Of a stretch of DNA of 64,000 nucleotides, positions 52,350 through 61,755 are shown piece by piece. The notes under the pieces are model-generated. The model had not been told where the DNA came from. It saw only the letters and a list, made by a program, of their open reading frames with translations, and ran no database searches. The translations under genes were made by a program, and so were the position numbers. The first letter of the stretch is position 1. Every line of letters begins with the position of its first letter. The stretch is from Slackia isoflavoniconvertens (GTDB lineage: Bacteria; Actinomycetota; Coriobacteriia; Coriobacteriales; Eggerthellaceae): the NCBI RefSeq assembly GCF_003725955.1, contig NZ_QIBZ01000013.1, positions 1 to 64,000 on the forward strand, read 5' to 3'.

Positions 52350-53309
52350 ATGCTCCTCAAACACCTTATCGAATTGTACGAATTGCTCGATTCGCCTCAC
52401 GCTTCGGGCGCGATTGTCGCCAATTATCTGAAGGCCATCGACCCTGAATGCACCGTGGAAACCTACCCGTTGGAAGGCCCCAAGGGCATTACCGACATGG
52501 TGCGTGTTCGCATTCCCGGCGCCCATGGCAAATCGAACGGCGGCGACGCGCCGACCATCGGTCTGCTCGGTCGCTTGGGCGGTTTGGGAGCGCGTCCCGA
52601 ACGCATCGGATTCGTATCCGACGGAGATGGCGCACTCACCGCGCTCGCCTGCGCCGCAAAGCTGCTCGACATGCACAAGAAAGGCGACGTTCTGCCTGGC
52701 GACGTGTTCGTGAGCACGCATGTGTGCCCGCATGCGCCCACCATGCCGCACAAGCCCGTGCCGTTCATGGGCTCGCCCACGTCCACCGCGGCCATCAATG
52801 CCGAAGAGGTCACGCCCGAGCTCGATGCCATTCTTGTTGTCGACACCACCAAGGGCAACCGCATCGCCAACAACCGCGGTTTCGCAATTTCCCCCACAGT
52901 TAAGCAGGGCGTCGTGATGCGCGTCAGCGAAGACCTGTTGGGCATTGCCGAAATCGCCACGGGCAAGCTGCCAGAAGTGTTTGCGATTTCAACGCTCGAT
53001 ATCACGCCCTATGGCAACGGCCTGTACCACCTGAACTCCATCATGCAGCCCTGCACCTGCACCGACGCGCCGGTCGTTGGCGTTGCAATCACCACCCAAA
53101 CAGCCGTACCGGGCTGCGCCACCGGCGCCACGCGCCTGCCCGATCTCGATGAGGCCGGCACGTTCATGATCGAAGCAGCCAAAGCGTTCACAGCGGGCGA
53201 CGCAAGCTTCTATGACCCGGCGGAATACGACCTGTTCGTCAAGCGCTACGGCAGCATGGCGCATCTGCAAACCATGGGGAATCTGCCCGCGGAAAATCCC
53301 ATGGCGTAA
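52350..53309 (+). CDS. DUF1177 family protein
   Basis: 319 residues, the family's usual length. It matches DUF1177 by its start 'MLLKHLIELYELLDSPHASG' (20 shown) and by 'THVCPHAPTMPHKPVPFMGSP' in parts, 'VDTTKGNRIANNRGFAISPTV' in parts and 'LNSIMQPCTCTDAPVVGVAI'. Conserved His, Asp and Cys suggest a metal or catalytic centre; elsewhere the family appears near peptide and amino acid metabolism genes. Single gene with AAAGGA ribosome-binding site and strong terminator. Biochemical role unknown. Confidence 0.8.
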   Translation: MLLKHLIELYELLDSPHASGAIVANYLKAIDPECTVETYPLEGPKGITDMVRVRIPGAHGKSNGGDAPTIGLLGRLGGLGARPERIGFVSDGDGALTALACAAKLLDMHKKGDVLPGDVFVSTHVCPHAPTMPHKPVPFMGSPTSTAAINAEEVTPELDAILVVDTTKGNRIANNRGFAISPTVKQGVVMRVSEDLLGIAEIATGKLPEVFAISTLDITPYGNGLYHLNSIMQPCTCTDAPVVGVAITTQTAVPGCATGATRLPDLDEAGTFMIEAAKAFTAGDASFYDPAEYDLFVKRYGSMAHLQTMGNLPAENPMA

Positions 53310-53354
53310 AGACTCGTCAAAACACCCGCAACGCTTTCCTATCGGAACAGCGCA

Positions 53355-53388
53355 TAAAGAAAGGGACCCAATCGGGTCCCTTTCTTTA
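53355..53388. terminator. terminator between DUF1177 gene and argS
   Basis: 15-bp perfect stem TAAAGAAAGGGACCC / GGGTCCCTTTCTTTA with a four-base loop, T-rich on both strands, so bidirectional. Confidence 0.9.
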
Positions 53389-53572
53389 TACAGCGCCGTA
53401 TTTGGGCTATCCAAACCGCAGCCAATGATCGGCAGCCCAGCGATCGCACCTCGAGCGAAGCCGAAACGACACGCACTTCGATACGCTCGTCAAAGGTTCG
53501 TAAGAGATGCGCCACCAGGCTGCTGCACGGCATCGAGAGTTTTCGCCATTCGACGGAACGGCGAAAACGCAA

Positions 53573-55297
53573 CTACATGCGCTGCGGAGCGGAAATGCCG
53601 AGAATGCCAAGCGTCTGCTCGAGCACAACGCGAACTGCGTCGCACAGAGCCAGGCGAGCCTTCTTCAGACCCTCGTCGTCGGCCTTCAGAATCTTGCAGT
53701 TCGTATAGAACTGATGGAAGAGGCTGGCGAGGTCCTGAGCGTAGTGCGTCAAGCGGAACGGCGCACGGTCGCGAGCGGCAAGGGCGATAAGGTCGCCGAA
53801 CTCGCTCATCTTGCGCATAAGGGCCAGTTCCTCGGGAGCGGTGAGCACCGAGAGGTCAACGTCGGCAGGAATAGCCTCGGAGGCAACAGCAGCCATGTCG
53901 AGGTTGTCCTCGCCAGAATGGCCAGCCTCGTCGCGCAGCAGCTTGCAGATGCGAGCATGTGCGTACTGCACGTAGTACACGGGGTTGGAAGAGTCCTGCT
54001 TCTTAGCAACATCGATGTCGAAGTCAATCGGCTGCTCGGTGGAGCGGCTCAGCATGTAGTAGCGCGTAGCGTCGATGCCGACTTCGTCGATGAGCTCTTC
54101 GAAGGTGATCATTTCGCCAGTACGCTTGGACATACGAACGGGCTTGCCGTCGCGGAAGAGGTTGACCAGCTGGCCGAGCATAACTTCGAGCGCGCCCGGG
54201 AAGCCCATGGCGGCCAAAACGGCAGCAACGCGAGCGATGTAGCCATGATGGTCGGCGCCCCAGATATCGATCAGGATGTCGAAGCCACGCTCTTTCTTCC
54301 AATAGTGGTACGCAACGTCGGACGCGAAGTAGGTGTAGTCACCATCAGCCTTGCGCACAACGCGGTCTTTCTCGTCGCCGTACTCGGACGACTTGAACCA
54401 CACAGCGCCATCCTTCTCGTAGATGTCACCCTTGTCCTTCAGGTTGCCGATGCAGTATTCAAACGGGCTCTTGCCGCCGAATTCGTCGGAAGGCAGGTAC
54501 ATTTCACGCTCGGACTGCCAACGCTCGAAGTGGTTGCCGAAGCGATCGGTGATGTCGTGGAACATCTTCATGATGTAGGCATAGCCGAACTCACGGAACT
54601 CGACCATGCGCTCATGCTCGTCGGCGTCTTCCCACTTGTTGCCATCGCGATCGATGATTTCTTTTGCGATGTCGTTCACGTACAGGCCGTTGTAGCCGCC
54701 CTCGGGAACAGCGGCATCTTCATGGCCGAGCTGCTGCAGATAGCGAGCGGCAATGGACAGACCAAACTTGTCCATCTGAACGCCGTGGTCGTTGATGTAG
54801 AACTCTTCGAAAACCTCATAGCCAGCATGGCGCATAAGGTTTGCGGTTGCGGAGCCCAAAGCAGCCCAACGGCCATGGCCAACGTGCATGGGGCCCGTGG
54901 GGTTTGCCGAGATGTACTCAATGTTCACCTTGCGCTTGCCTTCGGGCTGCGTGCCCTTACCATAATCGGCGCCCTGCTCGCGAACCTGAGAGACGACGTC
55001 CTGCATGGCAACGTTCTTCAGGCGGAAGTTGATAAAGCCCGGACCCGCGATTTCGATGTTCTCAATAAGGTCATTCGCGGGAATGCCGTCAACGATCGCC
55101 TGCGCGATTTCACGCGGGTTCTTCTTGGCTTCCTTGGCGCAACGCAGCGCAGCGGTGCAGGCCCAATCGCCATGGCCCTCGTCGCGCGGACGCTCGAGCG
55201 CAATTTCGGGAATGTTCTCAATCGGCAGAGCGCCAGATTCGCGGGCAGCTTCAAACGCTTTGGTAAGAAGCTGAGTCAATTCTTCGCGTGGTTGCAT
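53573..55297 (-). CDS. argS: arginyl-tRNA synthetase
   Basis: 574 residues. Class I synthetase with the HIGH-type motif in 'NPTGPMHVGHGRW' and the KMSK-like 'VRMSKRTGEM'. The N-terminal Arg-tRNA additional domain (1 to about 110) and the C-terminal DALR anticodon-binding domain ('YYVQYAHARICKLLRDE' onward) are complete. AAGGAAGG precedes ATG 55297. The 3' end is about 185 bases from the bidirectional terminator. Confidence 0.97.
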   Translation of the reverse strand: MQPREELTQLLTKAFEAARESGALPIENIPEIALERPRDEGHGDWACTAALRCAKEAKKNPREIAQAIVDGIPANDLIENIEIAGPGFINFRLKNVAMQDVVSQVREQGADYGKGTQPEGKRKVNIEYISANPTGPMHVGHGRWAALGSATANLMRHAGYEVFEEFYINDHGVQMDKFGLSIAARYLQQLGHEDAAVPEGGYNGLYVNDIAKEIIDRDGNKWEDADEHERMVEFREFGYAYIMKMFHDITDRFGNHFERWQSEREMYLPSDEFGGKSPFEYCIGNLKDKGDIYEKDGAVWFKSSEYGDEKDRVVRKADGDYTYFASDVAYHYWKKERGFDILIDIWGADHHGYIARVAAVLAAMGFPGALEVMLGQLVNLFRDGKPVRMSKRTGEMITFEELIDEVGIDATRYYMLSRSTEQPIDFDIDVAKKQDSSNPVYYVQYAHARICKLLRDEAGHSGEDNLDMAAVASEAIPADVDLSVLTAPEELALMRKMSEFGDLIALAARDRAPFRLTHYAQDLASLFHQFYTNCKILKADDEGLKKARLALCDAVRVVLEQTLGILGISAPQRM

Positions 55298-55624
55298 TGA
55301 TGCCTTCCTTTTCGTCTACGAAGCGGAAACCGCTCCCTTTTGCATCCGGCTTTCGCCGCGGCGCAGCATAGAGCGTACGCACACGGAAGCCTCGATCGCC
55401 TGGATTTGTATATAAGCTTAATCATTGTAGCACGTCAAATATGAAAACCTTCCGAGTGCGGCGAATTCGCGAGAGCGGCAGAACTCGACGCCTTTTTGGC
55501 TCTCGAAGCGTTTCCCCGCCCGCTATGCAGCACCCAAAAAAGACAATTCAATCGCATGACAGCAGCGCGAACGGCTATCATGTATCCACGAATAAGAACA
55601 ATCAGTTCAGGCAGGGGGAATCGC
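55298..55624. other. intergenic region argS / methyltransferase
   Basis: About 330 bases between divergent genes. TATCAT (55576-55581) is a possible -10 for the methyltransferase; no clear -35, no hairpin of note and no small gene with a ribosome-binding site are seen. Confidence 0.35.
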
Positions 55625-56533
55625 GTGATCGATTTCGACGCGGCATGGCGCCATTTGCAACAAACGACCAAGGCGCCCGACGACTGCCAGCGATGGAACA
55701 AAAAGGCCGCACGCTACGATTCCCGCGATGCGAAAAACCTCTACGCCGAGGCATTCGTCGAGCTCGCAGGCGTGCAACCTGGCGAAACGATATTCGACAT
55801 GGGTTGCGGAACGGGAACGCTCGCCGCAGAAATGGCCACACGCGGCCATAAGGTCATCGTGGGCGATTTCAGCAGCGGAATGCTCGCAAAACTGCACGAG
55901 AACATGGCCCTTCGCGACATCAAGGTCGCCGAGAGCCTTGATGCGCTCACGCCAGGCAGCGTTTTCCCTTTGCGCATGAGCTGGGAAGACGACTGGAGCC
56001 AATTCGGCCTTCGCGAGAACATGGCCGATGTCGCATTCGCATCGCGCTCCATCGCGGTTGCCGACCTGCGAAGCGCGCTGCGCAAGCTTTCCTCTATCGC
56101 GCGACGTCGCTGCTGCATCACCATGACCACCGGCACATCGCCACGCGTCGACGCCCGCGTGCTTGCTGAACTCGGCGTTGGCGCCGAGCTCAATCGCGAT
56201 TACATCTACGCGTTCGGCATGCTCGCCCAAGCAGGATTCGAGCCAGAAGTGCGATACATCCATTCTTCTCGAAAAGATTCATTTGAATCGAAGGACGACG
56301 CTTTCGGAGACTTCTCGCAGATGATTGACATCGGCGCACCAACCCTGAGCGAAGTCGAGCGGCTTCAGGCGCAAGCCAACCTTCGCGAATGGCTTGCGGA
56401 GCACCTCGTCGACAACCCCGAAGCTGGCATGCCCGATAAAAAGGGCTATCCGCAGGGGCCTCTCACACTCGATTATCAGCGCATCGTCCCATGGGCGTTC
56501 ATCTCATGGAACGCGAAAGATGGCCAACTGTAG
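55625..56533 (+). CDS. class I SAM-dependent methyltransferase
   Basis: 302 residues. The SAM-binding motif is 'IFDMGCGTGTLAAEMATRG' with acidic 'VGDFSSGML'; later motifs fit a small-molecule methyltransferase. The start is GTG 55625, with AGGGGG six bases upstream; longer readings to 55496 lack a ribosome-binding site. It lies 62 bases before moeA and runs in the same direction, so it is probably cotranscribed with molybdenum cofactor genes. Whether it modifies a cofactor or metabolite in that pathway is unknown. Confidence 0.75.
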   Translation: MIDFDAAWRHLQQTTKAPDDCQRWNKKAARYDSRDAKNLYAEAFVELAGVQPGETIFDMGCGTGTLAAEMATRGHKVIVGDFSSGMLAKLHENMALRDIKVAESLDALTPGSVFPLRMSWEDDWSQFGLRENMADVAFASRSIAVADLRSALRKLSSIARRRCCITMTTGTSPRVDARVLAELGVGAELNRDYIYAFGMLAQAGFEPEVRYIHSSRKDSFESKDDAFGDFSQMIDIGAPTLSEVERLQAQANLREWLAEHLVDNPEAGMPDKKGYPQGPLTLDYQRIVPWAFISWNAKDGQL

Positions 56534-56595
56534 CCGCGCATCAAGAAATATCGTGAGCGCCAAGGCGCCCGCGTCGCACAAGGAAGGAACTGCCC

Positions 56596-57852
56596 ATGAC
56601 GAAAATGATTTCTTTGGAGGAGGCGCGCGAGCTCGTGCTCTCGCGCGTGACGCCGCTCGAGGCGGAAACCGTTGACCTACTCGACGCTGCAGGGCGCGTT
56701 GCCGCCGCCGATTTGAAAAGCGACATCGACGTAAGCCCGTTCGCCCATGCGGCCATGGATGGCTACGCTGTGCGCCGATGCGACCTTGCGGGAGCTACGG
56801 CCGAATCGCCCATAACGCTCGAAGTTATCGACGAGGTACCTGCGGGCGGCGTATTCGAGGGCACCCCGCAGGCTGGCCAGTGCGTGCGCATCATGACGGG
56901 TGCTGCCCTTCCGGGCTGCTTTGACGCCGTAGTGAAGTACGAAATCGTGAGCATGGTGGAAGGCGACGGAAAGCCCGGCGGTCGCGTGGCATTTTCCGCG
57001 CAGCCCAAAGAACGCGACAACGTGCGCGAAGCAGGCGAAGAGGCTCGCGCAGGCGAAATCGTCGTGAACAAGGGCGAAGCAATCACGACCGCAGGCGTCG
57101 GCTTTTTGGCCGGCTGCGGAGTGCTGCGGGTGTCGGTTTATCGCAAGCCGCGCGTGGCCATCATCCCCATTGGCAGCGAGCTCGTGCCGCCGAGCGAGAA
57201 TCCTGGCCCTGGCCATATTCGCAATTCGAACAGCTACGCCCTCGCGGCATGCGCCAAAGCGGCCGGTTGCGAAGCGGATATGTTCGACATCGTGCCCGAC
57301 GACGAAGCCGCCCTCGAAGCCGCCGTTCGCGAAGCAGCGGCAACGCATGATTTCGTGGTCACTTCGGGCGGCGCCTCAAACGGCGACTTCGACTTCATCA
57401 AGCCCGTCGTGGAACGCGCAGGCGAATTGCTCATGACCACCGTGAACATGCGCCCTGGCAAAGCCCAAACATTCGGCATCGTCGACGGCACGCCGGTGTT
57501 CGGTCTGCCCGGCAACCCAGCTGCCGCCTATATGGGCTTCGAACTCATCATTCGCGCGGGCCTGCTCAAAATGCAGGGCCGCACCGCGTTCGAGCACCCC
57601 ACGATTGTCGCAAAGCTTACCTGCGACAAGAAAAAGAAGGATCCCCGCCGACTCTTCATGCGCGCCACGCTTTCCCATGGCGAATCAGGCGAACTTCTCG
57701 TAACGCCCGCGAAGAACCAGAGCTCTGGTCTTTTCGGCCCTATCCAGAAAACGAACTGCATGGCCGTTTTGCCCGAAGGGGCGCAAGACGCCCACGCAGG
57801 CGACGAGATAGCCTGCGTGCTTTTGGATGTCGCCGAAGGAACCGTTATCTAA
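56596..57852 (+). CDS. moeA: molybdopterin molybdotransferase
   Basis: 418 residues. It inserts molybdate into adenylylated molybdopterin. N-terminal domain 'SPFAHAAMDGYAVR', 'IMTGAALPGCFDAVVKYE'; MoCF-like domain 'IIPIGSELVPP', 'TSGGASNGDFDFIKP', 'PGKAQTFGIVDGTPVFGLPGNPAAAYMGFE' (in parts); C-terminal domain with 'NQSSGLFGPIQKTNCMAVLPEG' in parts. AAGGAAGGAA precedes the ATG. Works with MogA encoded next; a hairpin (57860-57898) separates the two. Confidence 0.95.
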   Translation: MTKMISLEEARELVLSRVTPLEAETVDLLDAAGRVAAADLKSDIDVSPFAHAAMDGYAVRRCDLAGATAESPITLEVIDEVPAGGVFEGTPQAGQCVRIMTGAALPGCFDAVVKYEIVSMVEGDGKPGGRVAFSAQPKERDNVREAGEEARAGEIVVNKGEAITTAGVGFLAGCGVLRVSVYRKPRVAIIPIGSELVPPSENPGPGHIRNSNSYALAACAKAAGCEADMFDIVPDDEAALEAAVREAAATHDFVVTSGGASNGDFDFIKPVVERAGELLMTTVNMRPGKAQTFGIVDGTPVFGLPGNPAAAYMGFELIIRAGLLKMQGRTAFEHPTIVAKLTCDKKKKDPRRLFMRATLSHGESGELLVTPAKNQSSGLFGPIQKTNCMAVLPEGAQDAHAGDEIACVLLDVAEGTVI

Positions 57853-57859
57853 TTCCGCG

Positions 57860-57898
57860 GGGCCCGACAACCGGCCACTTGACGATGTTGTCGGGCCC
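57860..57898 (+). terminator. hairpin downstream of moeA
   Basis: 12-bp stem GGGCCCGACAAC / GTTGTCGGGCCC with a 15-base loop, eight bases past the stop. No T tract follows, so it may slow transcription or protect the 3' end rather than terminate. Confidence 0.5.
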
Positions 57899-58074
57899 AC
57901 TCGAGACAACTCCTCCTCAGACGAGACAACCTCTTCCCCTTTAACGCAAAAGTCTCAAGCAGACATCACAGATTCTCCGATTATGCTCCCTAGCGCGCGA
58001 CGCCGCCCACCGTGGCAGCACAAAGCAAGAATCCATTCGACTGACTATCCGACCCCCTCAAGAAAGGCAATCTC

Positions 58075-58554
58075 ATGACTCTTAAATTTGCCATTATCAC
58101 GTGCTCCGACACGCGTTCCATGAAGGAAGACACCGCTGGCGCGGCCCTCGAAGAGCTTATTAAGAAAGAAGGCTGGGAGGTTGCCAGCCACATTGTCGTC
58201 CAAGACGACCGCGTGCTTATCGCAGGCAGCATTCTCGAAGCCTGCGATGAAATTGGTGCCGACATCGTACTCACCTGCGGCGGAAGCGGCCTTTCGCCGC
58301 GCGATGTAACGCCTGAAGCCACACGCGACGTGTGCGACCGCGAGGTTCCCGGCATTGCCGAGGCCATGCGCTATCACAGCCTGCAAATCACGCCTTACGC
58401 AATGCTGTCGCGCGCCATCGCCGCACAGCGCGGCAACACGCTCGTCATCAATCTTCCGGGCAGCGAAAAAGCCGCGCGCGAAAATTGGGAAGGCATCGTG
58501 AGCGCACTTGGCCATGCGGGCCACATGATGGCCGGCGAGGGCCACGATAAATAA
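58075..58554 (+). CDS. mogA: molybdopterin adenylyltransferase (MogA/MoaB family)
   Basis: 159 residues. It adenylylates molybdopterin before molybdate insertion. Motifs: 'FAIITCSDTRSMKEDTAG', 'DIVLTCGGSGLSPRDVTPEAT' (in parts) and 'NLPGSEKAARENWEGI'. Single-domain size fits MogA/MoaB rather than CinA. AAAGG precedes the ATG. It is 222 bases after moeA and converges on moaC, with a palindrome (58584-58616) between the two stops. Confidence 0.92.
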   Translation: MTLKFAIITCSDTRSMKEDTAGAALEELIKKEGWEVASHIVVQDDRVLIAGSILEACDEIGADIVLTCGGSGLSPRDVTPEATRDVCDREVPGIAEAMRYHSLQITPYAMLSRAIAAQRGNTLVINLPGSEKAARENWEGIVSALGHAGHMMAGEGHDK

Positions 58555-58583
58555 GGGCTCGACGCCTTCAACGCGTGGCGACC

Positions 58584-58616
58584 AACCTGCTAAATGCTCT
58601 AGGCATTTAGCAGGTT
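58584..58616. repeat. palindrome family A, diverged copy 4
   Basis: AACCTGCTAAATGC-TCTAG-GCATTTAGCAGGTT: a 14-bp perfect stem. Relative to the copies at 21051-23436 the core changed from TGTTAAACGCT to TGCTAAATGCT on both sides. It lies between the convergent mogA and moaC stops, where it could act as a terminator. Confidence 0.75.
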
Positions 58617-58625
58617 TCTGGAGCA

Positions 58626-59126
58626 CTATTTGCGTTCCCACAAGCCCGTCTTGCCGCCATCTTTCTTCAGCAGACGCACGTCCATGATTTCCATGCCGCG
58701 ATCGACCGCCTTGCACATGTCATATACGGTAAGACACGCCACGCTTGCAGCAGTCAGCGCCTCCATCTCAATGCCCGTCTTGCCCGTAACGCCGCATGTC
58801 GTCGTAATATGAATGCCCACGCGCCCATCTTCACGTTCACCAGCCAAAACGGGTTCGCAACTCACCTTCGCCTTCGTAATCATAAGCGGGTGGCACATCG
58901 GAATAAGTTCGCTCGTCTTCTTCGCCGCCATTACACCCGCCACGCGTGCGCACGCAAGAACATCGCCTTTCGCCGCCGTGCCCGACGTAATAAGCTCGAG
59001 AGTCTCGGGCTTCATCGAAATAAAGCCTTCCGCAACGGCAATGCGCTCGGTGTCGGCCTTCTGAGAAACGTCCACCATGCGGACGTCGCCCTTTTCATCA
59101 ATATGCGTAAGCTTCTCTTCCGTCAT
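58626..59126 (-). CDS. moaC: cyclic pyranopterin monophosphate synthase MoaC
   Basis: 166 residues. It completes the conversion of GTP to cPMP with MoaA. Typical '[17 protein letters not shown]', '[29 protein letters not shown]' (in parts) and '[27 protein letters not shown]' (in parts) with the catalytic Lys and His. ATG 59126 with GGAGG. It is separated from moaA by about 250 bases occupied by structured repeat copy 2. Confidence 0.96.
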   Translation of the reverse strand: MTEEKLTHIDEKGDVRMVDVSQKADTERIAVAEGFISMKPETLELITSGTAAKGDVLACARVAGVMAAKKTSELIPMCHPLMITKAKVSCEPVLAGEREDGRVGIHITTTCGVTGKTGIEMEALTAASVACLTVYDMCKAVDRGMEIMDVRLLKKDGGKTGLWERK

Positions 59127-59217
59127 ATCGCTTTCCTCCAAACCAACGGGCCAAAGGGACAGTCCCTTTGGCCTAAACCCCAACGATTAATTTGCAGCAT
59201 CAAACAAAAGAAGCGGA

Positions 59218-59369
59218 GTTCTCGGAGAAAGCCGAGGGCCCCGCGAAGACCGTCGGTGTTCATTCATGCCCTTCATTCTAAAATGAAACACCGCCAGAAC
59301 GGCGCATAGTGAGCGAAGCGAACGGTAGCCGACCGTGGTCTTCGCGGGCCCTCGGCTTCCTCCGAGAAC
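59218..59369. repeat. structured repeat element, copy 2
   Basis: Left arm 59218-59256 (GTTCTCGGAGAAAGCCGAGG...) pairs with right arm 59329-59369 over almost 40 bp, with one bulge, one A/C mismatch and a small asymmetric gap. The loop holds GTGAGCGAAGCGAACGG (59309-59325) and an inner hairpin CGCC-AGAA-CGGCG. Homologous to 13843-13997 in the loop but not in arm sequence. It ends nine bases before the moaA stop. Confidence 0.75.
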
Positions 59370-59377
59370 GGCAAGGT

Positions 59378-60382
59378 TTACCCGCCAATTTGCGACATGC
59401 CACGCTCAGTTCCGACTTTGTCGTGATGGTCGTCGGGCTTAGCGCCCAACGCTTCCATAAGTACCACGCGAATCGCATCGTCGCCACCGTCGCCGCGAAG
59501 CGCTGCACGCATATCGTATTCAACATCCGAGAACAGGCACGGACGAATCTTCCCATCGGCCGTCATACGCAAACGATTGCACTCGCTGCAAAAATGGCGC
59601 GAAAGCGGGCTAATGAACCCAACCGTTCCTCGGGCGCCCGGGAACATGAAGTAGCGCGCGGGACCCCACCCTTTCGGCTTCTCATCGCCCGCCGCCACAA
59701 GCGTCGGCAAACCTTCGGCCTTAGCCCGCTCATTAATAACGTCGAACAGCTCTTCGCTCGGAATCACGTCCTCGCGGCCCCATCCGCACCCATGTGAACC
59801 AGCGCTTTCGCCTACTGGCATATATTCGATAAAGCGCATATGCAAAGGGCGATCGATCGTCATCTTCGCAAACGCCAGAAAATCCTGTCCCAGGCTGCGA
59901 ACCGTTACGGCGTTCACCTTCACGGGGTCAAACCCCGTAGCGAGCGCGGCTTCGATTCCGGCGATCGCCTCGTGCAGCTCGCCTCGACGCGTGATATAAC
60001 GAAACTGCTCAGGGTCAAGCGTATCAAGCGAAATATTCACGCGCGAAAGGCCCGCCGACGCGAGCTCTTCTGCGTACTTCGGCAGAAGCACGCCGTTGGT
60101 GGTGAGGGAAACGTCATCGACACCGGGGGTCTCATGAATGGCGCGAACCAAGTCAACCGCACCCTTGCGCACCAAGGGCTCACCGCCCGTCAAACGGAAC
60201 CGTTTAATGCCCATGGTCGCCGCAACGCGAACCACACGCTCAATTTCTTCAAGGCTCAAAATATCGGAATGGCACAGCGACGTCACGCCATCAGCCGGCA
60301 TGCAATAGATGCAGCGGTAATTGCATCTGTCCGTCAGCGAGATGCGCATATAGTCGATCACGCGCCCGTGCGAATCTTTCAT
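59378..60382 (-). CDS. moaA: GTP 3',8-cyclase MoaA
   Basis: 334 residues. Radical SAM enzyme starting molybdenum cofactor synthesis from GTP. The N-terminal cluster is C20-x3-C24-x2-C27 ('RCNYRCIYC'); the C-terminal substrate cluster is 'FCSECNRLRMTADGKIRPCL'; the essential terminal Gly-Gly is present ('SQIGG'). ATG 60382 with AAGGGGG. It follows modC by about 160 bases, so molybdate import and cofactor synthesis may be read from one transcript. I see no recognisable Moco riboswitch in that gap. Confidence 0.96.
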   Translation of the reverse strand: MKDSHGRVIDYMRISLTDRCNYRCIYCMPADGVTSLCHSDILSLEEIERVVRVAATMGIKRFRLTGGEPLVRKGAVDLVRAIHETPGVDDVSLTTNGVLLPKYAEELASAGLSRVNISLDTLDPEQFRYITRRGELHEAIAGIEAALATGFDPVKVNAVTVRSLGQDFLAFAKMTIDRPLHMRFIEYMPVGESAGSHGCGWGREDVIPSEELFDVINERAKAEGLPTLVAAGDEKPKGWGPARYFMFPGARGTVGFISPLSRHFCSECNRLRMTADGKIRPCLFSDVEYDMRAALRGDGGDDAIRVVLMEALGAKPDDHHDKVGTERGMSQIGG

Positions 60383-60541
60383 GAAGGCCCCCTTCGACGG
60401 ATCGCGCGCCCCCACGCGCCACCCAGGCTATCTTTCCTGGAATTATACCCTCGCAAGAACAAAGAAACCCCGCCGCGACTTAATTCGGTCGACGTTTCAG
60501 CATGAAACAAACTCATATGTCACGAAATTCGTTCTGCTGCG

Positions 60542-61672
60542 CTATCGCGATACGAGGTACATGCTTTCCGTCGGTATCTCGATAAGCAGCTCATCGCCCT
60601 CTTTAGGAAGTTCACTCGCAGCAACGGCCAACTTATCGACCTTCCATTGCAAATGGAGCTTCAAGAATTTCATCGACTCGTCTTCTTCGACAATGTCACG
60701 CTCGATTTGCTCATTGTGATCGTGATCGAGGAACGAGAGCATGACCGATCGCTCGAAGCGCGAATCGCTTACGCGGTCGGCGCGCATGCGAAAGACGTTT
60801 TCGCCCAAGCTGCTCGCACGCTTCAGGAAGAATGCGCGCACACCGAACCACCGCACATCGCGAGGCACGGGCTTCGTTGAGGCGAGCGTGATACCCCAAT
60901 CGGGCAGATGCACGTGCGCATCGTCGACATACTCGGCAGGCGTCGTATTCTTGCAGCCCGATAGCTTAATCGCGGCAAGGCTCCGCGGGTCATTGACGAC
61001 GTTTTCTTTGGGCCCGATTTCCATAATATGTCCGGCCTCGACGACCGCAATGCGATCGCAGAAGCGGAACGCCTCGTCGATATCATGACTCACATAGAGA
61101 ATCGTCCCCTTGAATTGCTCGAACAAACCAATGAGATTCTGTTCAAGCGAGCTTTTCAAATGCGAATCAAGCGCCGAAAACGGCTCATCGAGCATAAGAA
61201 TCCCCGGCCGCGCCGCAAGCATGCGAGCAAGCGCCACGCGCTGCTGCTGCCCACCCGAAAGCTGCACGGGATAGCGCTTCTCCATTCCCAAAAGGCCAAA
61301 ACGCTGCATCTGCTCACGAATCGCCTCTGCACGCTCGGCCGCGGTGACGCCCTTCGGCAGGCCCGCCGCCACGTTCTGCTCAATGGTCAAATTCGGAAAC
61401 AGCATGTAATTCTGAAACAGCAACGCCGTTTTTCTCTGCTGGGGAGAAAGGTCGACCTTGGCCTTTTTGCCGGGCGCCTTGTCGAAAAACACCGTGTCGT
61501 TCACTATGATTTTGCCCGCATCGGGCTTTTCGATTCCTGCAATCGATCGCATCGTGAGCGACTTACCGCACCCCGATGCGCCCAAAAGGCCAAGCGTTTC
61601 ATCGCCGGCAGAAAACTGCTGGTTTAAATGGAAGCCCCTGAACTTCTTCTCGATATCCACCTCAAGACTCAA
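60542..61672 (-). CDS. modC: molybdate ABC transporter ATPase
   Basis: 376 residues. ABC domain (1 to about 230): Walker A 'GASGCGKS', Q-loop 'LFQNYMLFPNLTI', signature 'LSGGQQQRVALARML', Walker B 'ILMLDEPFSALD' and switch 'VSHD'. The C-terminal part (about 235-376) is in the position of the ModC regulatory domain but is not an obvious Mop/TOBE repeat and looks divergent. The start codon is TTG; 61672 is preferred over TTG 61678 because AGAAAGG lies seven bases before it. It follows modB by 83 bases. Confidence 0.9.
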   Translation of the reverse strand: MSLEVDIEKKFRGFHLNQQFSAGDETLGLLGASGCGKSLTMRSIAGIEKPDAGKIIVNDTVFFDKAPGKKAKVDLSPQQRKTALLFQNYMLFPNLTIEQNVAAGLPKGVTAAERAEAIREQMQRFGLLGMEKRYPVQLSGGQQQRVALARMLAARPGILMLDEPFSALDSHLKSSLEQNLIGLFEQFKGTILYVSHDIDEAFRFCDRIAVVEAGHIMEIGPKENVVNDPRSLAAIKLSGCKNTTPAEYVDDAHVHLPDWGITLASTKPVPRDVRWFGVRAFFLKRASSLGENVFRMRADRVSDSRFERSVMLSFLDHDHNEQIERDIVEEDESMKFLKLHLQWKVDKLAVAASELPKEGDELLIEIPTESMYLVSR

Positions 61673-61755
61673 AGCCAAGCCTTTCTCGCACTCATACCAT
61701 GCCGCGCAATTATCGCAGATGCGACGCCACGCGCCGCCGCATCAAAGCGCCGCGC

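Noticed and set aside
53507-55300. 597-codon + strand frame opposite argS
   Set aside because: Shadow frame; argS is complete with class I motifs.
60383-60541. possible Moco riboswitch before moaA
   Set aside because: Length would fit, but I could not find the paired conserved segments of the Moco motif. A covariance search (RF01055) would decide.
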